Source: DATBRC01 sp036560485
Lineage (GTDB): Bacteria; Pseudomonadota; Gammaproteobacteria; Burkholderiales; Burkholderiaceae_D
Assembly: GCA_036560485.1 (NCBI GenBank)
Contig: DATBRC010000020.1
Coordinates: forward strand, 1 to 64,000
Direction of reading: 5' to 3'
DNA length: 64,000 bases
Translations under genes and position numbers: made by a program
The notes under the pieces: generated by a model
The model's database searches: none
Told to the model about the DNA's origin: nothing
The model's input: the letters and a program-made list of their open reading frames with translations, nothing else
Shown: positions 1 to 8,146 of the stretch, in pieces
How positions within the stretch are numbered: the first letter of the stretch is position 1
How the letters are laid out: every line of letters starts with the position of its first letter

Positions 1-453
1 CTCAAGCGGGACGTTATTCACTGTGCGATTGACATAATTCTGTAAAGCCTCGCCTTTCAGCACACCGGTTGCGCTTGAAAAAAATGGTACCGACCAGTCC
101 GATATTTCTGCCTCGTCCATTTCAAGCGCCAGCTTGTTTAAAGCCAAACCATTATTACCTGCGGCGTATAGCGCGCCGACCAAACTACCGGCACTTGTCC
201 CAACCACGATATCCGGCACGATTCCATTTGCTTCCAGCACTTTAATCACGCCGATGTGAGCAAATCCCCGTGCCGCCCCACCGCCAAGCGCCAAACCGAT
301 TTTGATATTTTTGGGTGGCTTGGGCGGTACAACAATAGGAATAATGGGAGGCTGCTGAACAACAGGCGGTTGTTGAACCTCAACCGTGGCACATCCAGTC
401 AATACAAAGACAGCTGCAAAAAATAAAACAATTACACGCATAAATAAATTCAT
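1..453 (-). CDS. Patatin-like phospholipase lipoprotein (partial, C-terminus off window)
   Basis: N-terminal 151 residues of a minus-strand gene that runs off the left edge. The ATG at 453 gives a short hydrophobic leader ending in a lipobox (V-L-T-G-C), so a lipoprotein is expected. A proline/glutamine-rich linker follows, then the start of a patatin domain: a glycine-rich oxyanion motif (G-G-G-A-A-R-G) and the nucleophile elbow G-T-S-A-G-S. Patatin-family proteins are Ser-Asp dyad acyl hydrolases; the Asp would lie outside the window, so activity cannot be judged. RssA-like esterases are the nearest well-known family. No strong ribosome binding site is visible; a second in-frame ATG lies 4 codons later. 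Confidence 0.85.
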   Translation of the reverse strand, partial: MNLFMRVIVLFFAAVFVLTGCATVEVQQPPVVQQPPIIPIVVPPKPPKNIKIGLALGGGAARGFAHIGVIKVLEANGIVPDIVVGTSAGSLVGALYAAGNNGLALNKLALEMDEAEISDWSVPFFSSATGVLKGEALQNYVNRTVNNVPLE

Positions 454-488
454 ACCAAATAATGAAATGGAGGATGGGCAATGATGAA

Positions 489-1079
489 TTAATGAGGCTG
501 GATTAAAGAAGGTCCCCAACCCTGCAGCGGGCCGAGTGGATTGCGTTCGCGTTCGAATTGATGCGTGCTTGGTTTCCCGCTCCATTGCTTGTAAATCACT
601 AAGTCATTACTCAAAACAACAATCGCATCGAATTGCCATCCATTAATATCGGTTTGCTTATCGAAATTTAAAAAATCCAGCCAGAAGTTTCCAATCCGTT
701 TTTTATCGGTAAACGTTTGTTCAAGTTCATAAGCAAAACAAGTCGATTTAGATGACAGGCAAGCGTGCAAGGCATCATCTATTAAATCAATATCGAACGA
801 TCCGGTACCGATAAGACGACGGATTAAATCAGCGTGGTTCAAAATCGAGATGTTGGTGGTCTGTGCCGGGTCGAACCCAAGCTGTTTCAAAGCTGACAGA
901 GTTGTATTCTGTGGAATGATTTTATCGAATGTTGCTTGCGCTTCAGAATAACTTTTCCAAGGGGTTGTGACTTCTTGTGTGGAATGTGGGAGCAAGCTAG
1001 TGCATCCGGCCAATACCAGCACCAACCCGATAATAAAAAATAATGTCAGATTATGTTGAATTGCCAAAGCACGCTTCAT
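489..1079 (-). CDS. Conserved lipoprotein of unknown function
   Basis: A 196-residue protein with a signal peptide ending in a lipobox (L-A-G-C, Cys26), so probably membrane-anchored after lipidation. The ATG is preceded by GAGG at 5-nt spacing, which supports the start. The mature part has no motif I can assign with confidence. It sits between phoR and the patatin-like lipoprotein on the same strand and may be read through from the pho genes, but the 63-nt gap to phoR and an inverted repeat there leave that open. I do not assign a function. Confidence 0.7.
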   Translation of the reverse strand: MKRALAIQHNLTLFFIIGLVLVLAGCTSLLPHSTQEVTTPWKSYSEAQATFDKIIPQNTTLSALKQLGFDPAQTTNISILNHADLIRRLIGTGSFDIDLIDDALHACLSSKSTCFAYELEQTFTDKKRIGNFWLDFLNFDKQTDINGWQFDAIVVLSNDLVIYKQWSGKPSTHQFERERNPLGPLQGWGPSLIQPH

Positions 1080-1094
1080 ATAACCTCATGCATC

Positions 1095-1114
1095 GATGAG
1101 AAAACTTTCTCATC
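1095..1114. repeat. Perfect 9-bp inverted repeat between phoR and the lipoprotein gene
   Basis: GATGAGAAA and TTTCTCATC face each other with a 2-nt centre. There is no U-rich tail on either side, so a canonical rho-independent terminator is unlikely. It could be an operator or an mRNA hairpin separating phoR from the downstream lipoprotein gene. Confidence 0.45.
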
Positions 1115-1142
1115 AGCAATCTAACATAATTTCATCATTGAA

Positions 1143-2480
1143 TTAATAGTTAATAGAATTTTCCTGATGATTGTCTAATTTAGGACACGGTGGTTTTGCG
1201 CATTCTTTTGGAAATTGCGCAATAAAATTACTACCCTTGCCCAACGCAGATTCAATAATAAGTGATGCATTGTGGCGCAATAAAACATGCTTTACGATCG
1301 CCAATCCCAAACCAGTTCCTTGCGTCTCCCTTGATCTGCTTTTATCGACTCGATAAAAACGTTCTGTCAAACGCGCGATATGTTCCGGTTGAATACCAAT
1401 GCCACTATCGCGCACCATAAACAAAGGCCCTGAGTCGGTTTCTTTCCATATCAGATCAATCGTGCCGTGCTCAGGTGTGTAACGCACTGCATTCGATACC
1501 AGATTGCTGAAAGCGCTACGCAATTCTTCAGTATTTCCGTTGATATCCGGTCCATCTACGACCAAGGAGAATGTATGTTTTCCTGCGGACAGTGCTTTAT
1601 TTTCTTGCAAAATCTGGTCGAGCAAACTGCCCATTTTCACGCATTCTGAACGTAATGGGTAATCGATCGATTCAAGCCGTGTCAGCGTCAACATGTCTTC
1701 TACGAGGTTCTGCATTCGATGACCTTGTTCGACCATTAATTTCAAATGCGATGCTCTGGTTTTCGGATCAAGATTGGACTGAGCAGATGCTATTTCGAGG
1801 AAGCCGTTAATGACAGTTAATGGCGTGCGCAATTCATGCGATGCATTCGCAATGAAATCGCGCCGCATCATGTCTATGCGCACTGATTCAGTCACATCAT
1901 GCGTCACCAGGATTTGGCGACGAGTTTCAAATGGAATGATATGGACAATCAGCTTGCGATTTTTTAGACTCAACGTAAGCGGTTGATCGTAACGTCCAAT
2001 GACAATGTAATCGATAAAGTCGGGATTGCGGATCAAGTTGGTCACGCGCATGCCTTTGTCGCGCTCCAAACTCAGTCCGAGATGTTGCTCTGCGATCGGA
2101 TTACACCACTCCAGAAACAGCACATCGTCCATGATGACCACACCATCCGGCAGCAGGCTCATCGCCTGCCTGAAACGTGCCAGCCACTCAGACAATTCAG
2201 TCCGGTTCTTTTCATCATCGCGACGAAGCTTGTAAAGCCTGGAAAAAATGTTGGTCCATGCGCCCCACCCATCCGGCAATTTCACGCTATCGGGATCATC
2301 AAGCCAACCGCCCAAACGGTACAGGTAGTAAAGCTGCAAGACAATGATCCCGCACATGCTAAGCAAACCGAAGGTCAATCCAATTGCCCGGCCCATGAAA
2401 AGCCATACAAGTCCAATACCGCTTAGCACCAGCAATAAACGCAAAATAGCTGGCACCCAGAACAACAACCGTGGATTCAT
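1143..2480 (-). CDS. phoR: Phosphate regulon sensor histidine kinase PhoR
   Basis: Membrane sensor kinase that phosphorylates PhoB when phosphate is scarce. From the ATG at 2480 (445 aa) there are two membrane segments in residues 5-53 and a PAS domain around 102-192. The dimerisation/phosphoacceptor helix has H215 in S-H-E-L-R-T-P. A HATPase domain follows with the N-box asparagine near 330, D-S-G-I-G at 358-362 and G-T-G-L-G-L at 388-393. A TTG 13 codons upstream (2519) would also be in frame, but neither start has a clear ribosome binding site. It is last in the pst-phoU-phoB-phoR order, 116-155 nt after phoB. Length and layout match PhoR (E. coli 431 aa). Confidence 0.95.
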   Translation of the reverse strand: MNPRLLFWVPAILRLLLVLSGIGLVWLFMGRAIGLTFGLLSMCGIIVLQLYYLYRLGGWLDDPDSVKLPDGWGAWTNIFSRLYKLRRDDEKNRTELSEWLARFRQAMSLLPDGVVIMDDVLFLEWCNPIAEQHLGLSLERDKGMRVTNLIRNPDFIDYIVIGRYDQPLTLSLKNRKLIVHIIPFETRRQILVTHDVTESVRIDMMRRDFIANASHELRTPLTVINGFLEIASAQSNLDPKTRASHLKLMVEQGHRMQNLVEDMLTLTRLESIDYPLRSECVKMGSLLDQILQENKALSAGKHTFSLVVDGPDINGNTEELRSAFSNLVSNAVRYTPEHGTIDLIWKETDSGPLFMVRDSGIGIQPEHIARLTERFYRVDKSRSRETQGTGLGLAIVKHVLLRHNASLIIESALGKGSNFIAQFPKECAKPPCPKLDNHQENSINY

Positions 2481-2635
2481 AAGATTAAATTGGTATGATG
2501 GAAGTTTGTTTGGATTCAATATAACGAGCAGCGCAAGTCAGAGTCAAAAAGCGCAGCCGTATGGATTGTACTCTGAGGATCGCTGGCTTTGATTTGCTGG
2601 ATTAATAAGCTCGCAGCAACTGAATCAAGACTTCC

Positions 2636-3325
2636 TTATTTTTCAGACAGCATATAGCCTACACTACGAACCGTCTTGATCAAATATTCAGCATCCTTCA
2701 AGGCTTTGCGTAATCGCAAAACATGGACATCGACAGTCCGTTCTTCAATCACAACGTGGTCGCCCCACACTTTATCCAATAACTGACCGCGCGAGAAAAC
2801 ACGGTCGGGATGAGAAAGAAAAAATTTCAGCAACTTGAATTCTGCATGGCCGATTTCAATTTTTTGATCATGCAAACTGACGGAACAACTAACCGGATCC
2901 AAAGCAACCGCGCCGGCCGTCATCATATTTTGTGCATGTTGAGGACTTTTGCGCCGTATCAATGCCTTGATTCGCGCAGTCAGCTCACGAGGGGAAAACG
3001 GTTTGGTGATATAGTCATCTGCACCATGATCCAGTCCTGCGATCTTGTCTTCTTCCATACTTTTTGCAGTCAACATGATCACCGGCAGTTCATGCAATTG
3101 GCGATCAGCGCGAATCCTCGACAGCAGACGCAAACCTGTTTGATCCGGCAGCATCCAATCAAGCAAAACCAGTTGCGGCATGCGACGTTGCATAAAATCC
3201 CATGCATCGGTAGAGGTATGCACCGCGAAACCATCCCAACCGGCCTCCTTCACAGTGAACATGACAAGTTCGACAATAGATGGTTCGTCTTCGACGATCA
3301 GGATGGTAGTTTTATCTGCAGCCAT
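2636..3325 (-). CDS. phoB: Phosphate regulon response regulator PhoB
   Basis: OmpR/PhoB-type transcription factor of 229 aa. The receiver domain carries the acidic pocket (E12, D13), phosphoacceptor D56, T86 and K108, all canonical. A winged-helix DNA-binding domain follows from about residue 132. When phosphorylated by PhoR it should bind the PhoB boxes found at 8021, 8079, 11933, 12044 and 15596 in this window. It starts 11 nt after phoU and is probably co-transcribed with it. Confidence 0.97.
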   Translation of the reverse strand: MAADKTTILIVEDEPSIVELVMFTVKEAGWDGFAVHTSTDAWDFMQRRMPQLVLLDWMLPDQTGLRLLSRIRADRQLHELPVIMLTAKSMEEDKIAGLDHGADDYITKPFSPRELTARIKALIRRKSPQHAQNMMTAGAVALDPVSCSVSLHDQKIEIGHAEFKLLKFFLSHPDRVFSRGQLLDKVWGDHVVIEERTVDVHVLRLRKALKDAEYLIKTVRSVGYMLSEK

Positions 3326-3336
3326 GACTATGTAAT

Positions 3337-4035
3337 TTACTGATCCAGTTTGGTAGCGACATAATCAGTATGGCGAATATCCTTGCCTTCAACCACATAG
3401 ATCACATATTCGGCGATATTTTTTGCGTGATCACCAATACGCTCGATTGCTTTGGCGACCCATAGCGTATCCAGTGCAGTTGAAATGGTGCGCGGATCTT
3501 CCATCATGAATGTAATCAATGTACGCAAGATAGAGCGAAACTCGTGATCGACTTCAGCATCCTGCGCAATCAGTTTGGTCGCCATCTTTTCATCCAACCT
3601 TGCATAGGCATCCAATGCATCGTGCAACATCCCTGCCGCGCTGCCGGCGATAATCCGTACAGTTTCATAATGATTGATCGATGCAATACTGCGTTCCTGC
3701 AAATTCTTAGTGGCTCGTGCAATCTTTGTCGCCTCATCGCCAATGCGTTCAAGATCGGTAATCACTTTGATGGTCGCCATCACGCTTCTCAAATCATTGG
3801 CGGCCGGCTGGCGCTTGACGATCAAGTGGCTGCATGTATCGTCCAATGTCACTTCGAGGCGATTGACGTTTTCATCGCTCTTGATCACGCGTTCAGCCAA
3901 CTCGGTATCGCCAGTGCGAAAGCTCACCAACGCATCGCTCAACTGATTTTCAACCATGCCGCCCATTTGCAATACTTTAGAGCGTATCGCCTCAAGATCC
4001 ATATCGTATTGTTTTGAAGAATGTTCGCCTATCAT
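3337..4035 (-). CDS. phoU: Phosphate signalling accessory protein PhoU
   Basis: PhoU (232 aa) is an all-helical protein that couples the Pst transporter state to PhoR, restraining the kinase when phosphate is plentiful. The sequence shows two PhoU repeats with the characteristic acidic and E/D-x-x-x-D metal-binding segments, including the I-G-D-E-A-T and I-G-D-H-A-K-N-I-A-E motifs. The start has an AGGAG-like ribosome binding site. It lies between pstB and phoB, the usual betaproteobacterial order. Confidence 0.97.
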   Translation of the reverse strand: MIGEHSSKQYDMDLEAIRSKVLQMGGMVENQLSDALVSFRTGDTELAERVIKSDENVNRLEVTLDDTCSHLIVKRQPAANDLRSVMATIKVITDLERIGDEATKIARATKNLQERSIASINHYETVRIIAGSAAGMLHDALDAYARLDEKMATKLIAQDAEVDHEFRSILRTLITFMMEDPRTISTALDTLWVAKAIERIGDHAKNIAEYVIYVVEGKDIRHTDYVATKLDQ

Positions 4036-4102
4036 CTGATTCTCCTAATTACTTCTGAAATTCATTATCGGTTGCGGAATGCATTTATGTACACGACAGG
4101 AA

Positions 4103-4888
4103 TCAGCCAAAACGTCCGGTAATGTAATCCTGTGTTTCTTTTTTAACTGGATTCATGAAAATCTGGTCTGTTTCGCCAAACTCAACCAATTCACCCAAAT
4201 ACATATAAGCAGTGTAATCGGAACATCGTGCTGCTTGTTGCATATTGTGTGTCACGATCGTGATTGTGTACTCTTCTTTAAGCTCACTAATTAATTCTTC
4301 AATCTTTGCAGTCGATATCGGATCGAGTGCCGATGTCGGCTCGTCCAACAGCAAAATATCTGGTTTTACAGCGACACCGCGTGCAATGCACAAGCGTTGT
4401 TGCTGACCACCGGATAGACTCAGCCCGCTCTTGTGCAGCTTGTCTTTGACTTCTGTCCACAAGGCCGCTTTGTTAAGCGCCCATTCGACACGTTCATCCA
4501 TCTCGCCTTTTGACAGGCTCTCATACAGGCGCACGCCAAATGCGATGTTGTCATACACCGACATGGGGAAAGGTGTCGGCTTCTGAAACACCATCCCCAC
4601 CTTTGCACGCAACATATTGACGTCCTGACCGGGTTCCAGAATATTGCGGCCGTTGTAGATAATCTTGCCTTCCGCACGCTGCCCCGGATACAGATCGTAC
4701 ATGCGATTCAAAGTACGCAACAAAGTTGATTTTCCACAACCGGATGGTCCGATGAAGGCAGTCACTTTTTTCTCGTGAATGTTCAGATTGATATTTTTCA
4801 GGCCTTGAAAATTGCCATAGAAAAAATTCAAGTTGGAAATCTCGATAGTCGTTTTTTTGTCAGCAGTGACAGGAATTTGAGTATTCAT
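4103..4888 (-). CDS. pstB: Phosphate ABC transporter ATP-binding protein PstB
   Basis: ATPase of the high-affinity phosphate importer. From the ATG at 4888 (261 aa) it shows Walker A G-P-S-G-C-G-K-S-T (47-55), the ABC signature L-S-G-G-Q (158-162) and Walker B with L-L-L-D-E-P (near 180-184). An upstream in-frame TTG at 4912 overlaps the pstA stop (TTGA) and could also be used through translational coupling, giving 269 aa. The shorter form is closer to the usual family length (257 aa in E. coli). Confidence 0.96.
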   Translation of the reverse strand: MNTQIPVTADKKTTIEISNLNFFYGNFQGLKNINLNIHEKKVTAFIGPSGCGKSTLLRTLNRMYDLYPGQRAEGKIIYNGRNILEPGQDVNMLRAKVGMVFQKPTPFPMSVYDNIAFGVRLYESLSKGEMDERVEWALNKAALWTEVKDKLHKSGLSLSGGQQQRLCIARGVAVKPDILLLDEPTSALDPISTAKIEELISELKEEYTITIVTHNMQQAARCSDYTAYMYLGELVEFGETDQIFMNPVKKETQDYITGRFG

Positions 4889-4908
4889 ATTAGGCGTGTA
4901 GAGAGAAT

Positions 4909-5778
4909 TCAACTTTGAACTTTCTGACTGAACAATGTGCGCGAAATAATATTCAATCCCAACACACTAAATGTAATGAGCAACGCACCACCCCATGCCA
5001 AGCTGCGCCAATTCTCATAAGGGCTCATTGCAAATTGATAAATCACTACCGGTAAATTAGCCAGCGGTGCATTCATATTCGTACTAAGAAACTGATTGTT
5101 GAGCGCAGTAAATAACAAGGGTGCTGTCTCGCCGGATATACGCGCAACCGCAAGCAATACACCCGTCATCACGCCAGCTTTGACCGCACGCAAGCGCACC
5201 ATGGTCGCCACTTTCCAGCGCGGCGCGCCCAATGCAAAAGCTGCTTCGCGTAGATTGGTCGGCACCAAATTCAGCATATTGTCCGTCGTGCGTACGACAA
5301 CCGGAATCGCGATCAACGAAATGGCAAAGCTGCCTGCCCAACCGGAGAAATGCTTGGCGTTAGCCACATACAATGCGTAGACAAACAAACCAATGACAAT
5401 CGATGGAGCAGACAACATGATATCGGTGACAAAACGTGTGATTTGTGCAAACCAGCTTTTTTCGCCGTATTCAGCCAAGTAAATGCCCGCCAGAATGCCA
5501 ATCGGCGTACTGATCAGTGTTGCAACGCCAACCATCATCAAACTGCCAAGAATCGGATTCAACAATCCGCCACCTTCGCTACCCGGTGCGGGAGTCGTTT
5601 GCATAAATAATGCGGGATTGAGCGCCCCAACACCTTTCACCAACAAGGTGAAGAGAATCCACATCAGAAAGAAAATCCCGGCAGCCATCGCCAAAAAGGA
5701 TAGCGTGATGCCTATCCGATGTATCCATAGCCGCTTGCGATAAACGGGATTCATAGGCGATTCATTTGCCGTCCGCAT
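4909..5778 (-). CDS. pstA: Phosphate ABC transporter permease PstA
   Basis: Inner-membrane permease subunit, 289 aa, with about six membrane segments and the binding-protein-dependent transport motif (E-A-A-x-A-L-G-A) that docks PstB. The ATG at 5778 shares one base with the pstC stop (TAATG) and has GGGAG 6 nt upstream, so it is translationally coupled to pstC. It forms the channel together with PstC. Confidence 0.96.
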   Translation of the reverse strand: MRTANESPMNPVYRKRLWIHRIGITLSFLAMAAGIFFLMWILFTLLVKGVGALNPALFMQTTPAPGSEGGGLLNPILGSLMMVGVATLISTPIGILAGIYLAEYGEKSWFAQITRFVTDIMLSAPSIVIGLFVYALYVANAKHFSGWAGSFAISLIAIPVVVRTTDNMLNLVPTNLREAAFALGAPRWKVATMVRLRAVKAGVMTGVLLAVARISGETAPLLFTALNNQFLSTNMNAPLANLPVVIYQFAMSPYENWRSLAWGGALLITFSVLGLNIISRTLFSQKVQS

Positions 5779-6806
5779 TATTTGCTCCCTTCTTTTCTCG
5801 TCAGGCCGTTCAACATCAATTTTGCAGCTGCCAGCACGATGAACGTAATCGCGAACAAGATCAATCCAAGCGCATATAAAGAGGACACGTGCAAAACCGT
5901 ATCTGCTTCGGCAAATTCATTGGCCAAAGTGGACGCGATACTATTTCCAGCTGCAAACAACGACCATGATAATTTTTGTGCATTACCGATGACAAACGTG
6001 ATCGCCATCGTTTCACCAAGCGCGCGGCCCAGGCCGAGCATCACACCACCGACCACGCCAATTTTTGTATAAGGAAGAACCACTTTGCGCACCACTTCCC
6101 ATTGCGTGCAACCGAGCCCATAGGCTGACTCTTTTAATACCGCAGGGACGGTTTCAAACACGTCCCGCATCACCGATGCGATGAAAGGAATAATCATGAT
6201 TGCCAAAATCAGACCGGCAGTCAGGATACCGATTCCCATCATCGGTCCTTTGAATAATTGACCCAGCAGCGGCACATTCCCCAAGGTCTTGGCTAAAAAT
6301 GGTTGAATATAATCGGCAAAGAAAGGGGCAAATACAAACAAGCCCCACATGCCGTAAATAATGCTGGGCACGCCAGCGAGCAACTCTACTGCTGTGCCCA
6401 ATGGGCGACGCAACCAGGCGGGACATATCTCCGTGAGAAACAAAGCGATGCCGAAACTGATGGGGAATGCCACCAACAATGCAATAAACGAAGTAGCCAG
6501 TGTGCCGACAATGGCAATCAATGCGCCATATTTATCATTGACCGGATCCCACTCGATCGTTGTAATAAACGCGGGACCAAACTCATGAAATGCAGGCCAT
6601 GCACCAATCATGAGGGAAATAATAATACCGATTAAAACAAGCAAAACACTCAGCGCAAATCCGAACGTTATTTTGTGAAAGAAAAAATCCTGGATCCGCT
6701 GATTACGCATCGTGGCAATCAGCGCTTTATCGATTATCCCAGCTTCGCTGACAGGTTTATTTTGACTCACGATCGGCATCTCGATAGACGAAATATTTGT
6801 ACTCAT
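5778..6806 (-). CDS. pstC: Phosphate ABC transporter permease PstC
   Basis: Partner permease to PstA. From the ATG at 6806 the product is 342 aa. The open frame runs 20 codons further upstream, but those residues are Arg/Cys-rich and unlike the family, so they are left out. The hydrophobic segments and the E-S-A-Y-G-L-G-C-T docking loop fit PstC. It follows pstS after about 110 nt, a gap that commonly lets pstS be expressed more highly than the permeases. Confidence 0.94.
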   Translation of the reverse strand: MSTNISSIEMPIVSQNKPVSEAGIIDKALIATMRNQRIQDFFFHKITFGFALSVLLVLIGIIISLMIGAWPAFHEFGPAFITTIEWDPVNDKYGALIAIVGTLATSFIALLVAFPISFGIALFLTEICPAWLRRPLGTAVELLAGVPSIIYGMWGLFVFAPFFADYIQPFLAKTLGNVPLLGQLFKGPMMGIGILTAGLILAIMIIPFIASVMRDVFETVPAVLKESAYGLGCTQWEVVRKVVLPYTKIGVVGGVMLGLGRALGETMAITFVIGNAQKLSWSLFAAGNSIASTLANEFAEADTVLHVSSLYALGLILFAITFIVLAAAKLMLNGLTRKEGSK

Positions 6807-6916
6807 AAGCTGCAACGCCCAACTAGAAACACGGATTGTACCAAGGCACCGTTTGCGACGGCACATCCAGGTGACAACCCGTGTAATACGACAAGTGAAA
6901 ATATACAGGCAATAAA

Positions 6917-7960
6917 TTACCAGACCGATTTTCCGGCGCTATCCTTTAATTGCTTTTTCCATGCATTCTCGATCAGGCTTACGACCGCAGGTGGAATAGC
7001 AACGTAATCAAGATCGGCCGTCATCGCTGCGCCTTTGGTATAAGACCAATTGAAGAACTTCAACACATCCTTGCCTTTGGCAGCATCAGCCTGGGTCTTG
7101 TGCATCAAGATGAAAGTCGCGCCAGTGATAGGCCAGCTTGTCTTGCCAGGTTGATCGGTCACGATCACACCAAAGCCCGGCGCTTTCGCCCAGTCGGCGC
7201 CGGCTGCTGCTGCCTTGAAAGTGCTGTCATCTGGTGCCACGATTTGACCGTCATGGTTCTTCATCTGGCAATAAGACATATTGTTCTTTTTCGCATACGC
7301 ATATTCGACGTAACCGATCGAACCCTTGAATTGCTGCACGCTCGCTGCAACGCCTTCATTGCCCTTGCCACCTACACCTGCTGGCCATTTGACCGCGGTT
7401 CCCATGCCAACCGTACTCTTGAAGTCAGCGCTGGTTTTCGACAGGAAATTAGTCCAGATAAATGTGGTGCCTGATCCGTCTGCCCGGTGCACAACAGTAA
7501 TATCCTCGGCAGGAAGTTTGACGCCAGGATTCAGAGCTGCAATTTCAGGCGCATTCCACTTGGTGATCTTGCCCAGGTAAATATTGGCAAGCAAGTCGCC
7601 ACTCATTTTCAATTGCCCAGGCTTCACACCGTCAAGATTCACCACTGGCACGACGCCGCCCATGATAATTGGGAACTGCATCAAACCATCCTTCTCCAGC
7701 TCTTCTTCTGACAACGGCATGTCCGATGCGCCGAAGTCAACCGTTTGCGCCTTGATCTGCTTGATACCGCCACCCGAACCGATGGATTGATAATTTAAGC
7801 CGATATTGGTTTCTTTCTTATACGCTTCCGCCCATTTGGCGAGGATCGGATAAGCAAACGTTGAACCCGCGCCAGTAATGTCTGCTGCGAAGGCCGAAGA
7901 AAATACCACGGCCGTACTTGTAGCCACTGCAAAAGATTGAATAATTTGTTTCAGCTTCAT
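6917..7960 (-). CDS. pstS: Periplasmic phosphate-binding protein PstS
   Basis: First gene of the pst operon. It encodes 347 aa with a Sec signal peptide (cleavage after residue 25, A-F-A) and the mature start A-D-I-T-G-A-G-S-T-F, the PstS phosphate-binding loop. Further ligand-loop motifs are visible: S-I-G-S-G-G-G, D-F-G-A-S-D, and R-x-D-G-S-G-T-T. AGGAG lies 8 nt before the ATG. A PhoB box and -10 element lie upstream at 8005-8038, so it should be strongly induced by phosphate starvation. Confidence 0.97.
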   Translation of the reverse strand: MKLKQIIQSFAVATSTAVVFSSAFAADITGAGSTFAYPILAKWAEAYKKETNIGLNYQSIGSGGGIKQIKAQTVDFGASDMPLSEEELEKDGLMQFPIIMGGVVPVVNLDGVKPGQLKMSGDLLANIYLGKITKWNAPEIAALNPGVKLPAEDITVVHRADGSGTTFIWTNFLSKTSADFKSTVGMGTAVKWPAGVGGKGNEGVAASVQQFKGSIGYVEYAYAKKNNMSYCQMKNHDGQIVAPDDSTFKAAAAGADWAKAPGFGVIVTDQPGKTSWPITGATFILMHKTQADAAKGKDVLKFFNWSYTKGAAMTADLDYVAIPPAVVSLIENAWKKQLKDSAGKSVW

Positions 7961-8004
7961 ATGGAGCTCCTAAGATTAATTGCACATCAACTAAGACTGA
8001 GCGA

Positions 8005-8038
8005 ACTCTAGCGAATGAATATGACAGCTTTATGACAT
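8005..8038 (-). promoter_or_regulatory. PhoB box and -10 element for pstS
   Basis: On the minus strand the 18-bp ATGTCATAAAGCTGTCAT (8038-8021) is close to the E. coli consensus of two CTGTCAT half-sites 11 bp apart. Ten nt further downstream is TAGAGT (8010-8005), a plausible -10. PhoB boxes replace the -35 in this promoter class. It points to pstS. Confidence 0.9.
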
Positions 8039-8078
8039 TTATTCATTTAGACGTAATATTCAAAATTTCCCTTATCTT

Positions 8079-8112
8079 TTGTCATCAGCCTGTCATATTG
8101 CGTCACTAGACT
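8079..8112 (+). promoter_or_regulatory. PhoB box and -10 element for ppk
   Basis: Plus-strand TTGTCATCAGCCTGTCAT (8079-8096) has two half-sites 11 bp apart, with a weaker third GTCAC at 8102. TAGACT (8107-8112) lies 10 nt after the box, about 35 nt before the ppk ATG. Together with the pstS box it makes this a divergent Pho-controlled intergenic region. Confidence 0.85.
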
Positions 8113-8146
8113 TTATCAAAATCATCATTTCATCAGCCTGGCAGGC

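Noticed and set aside
1095..1114. Terminator after phoR
   Set aside because: Perfect hairpin but no U-run on either strand; kept only as an inverted repeat.
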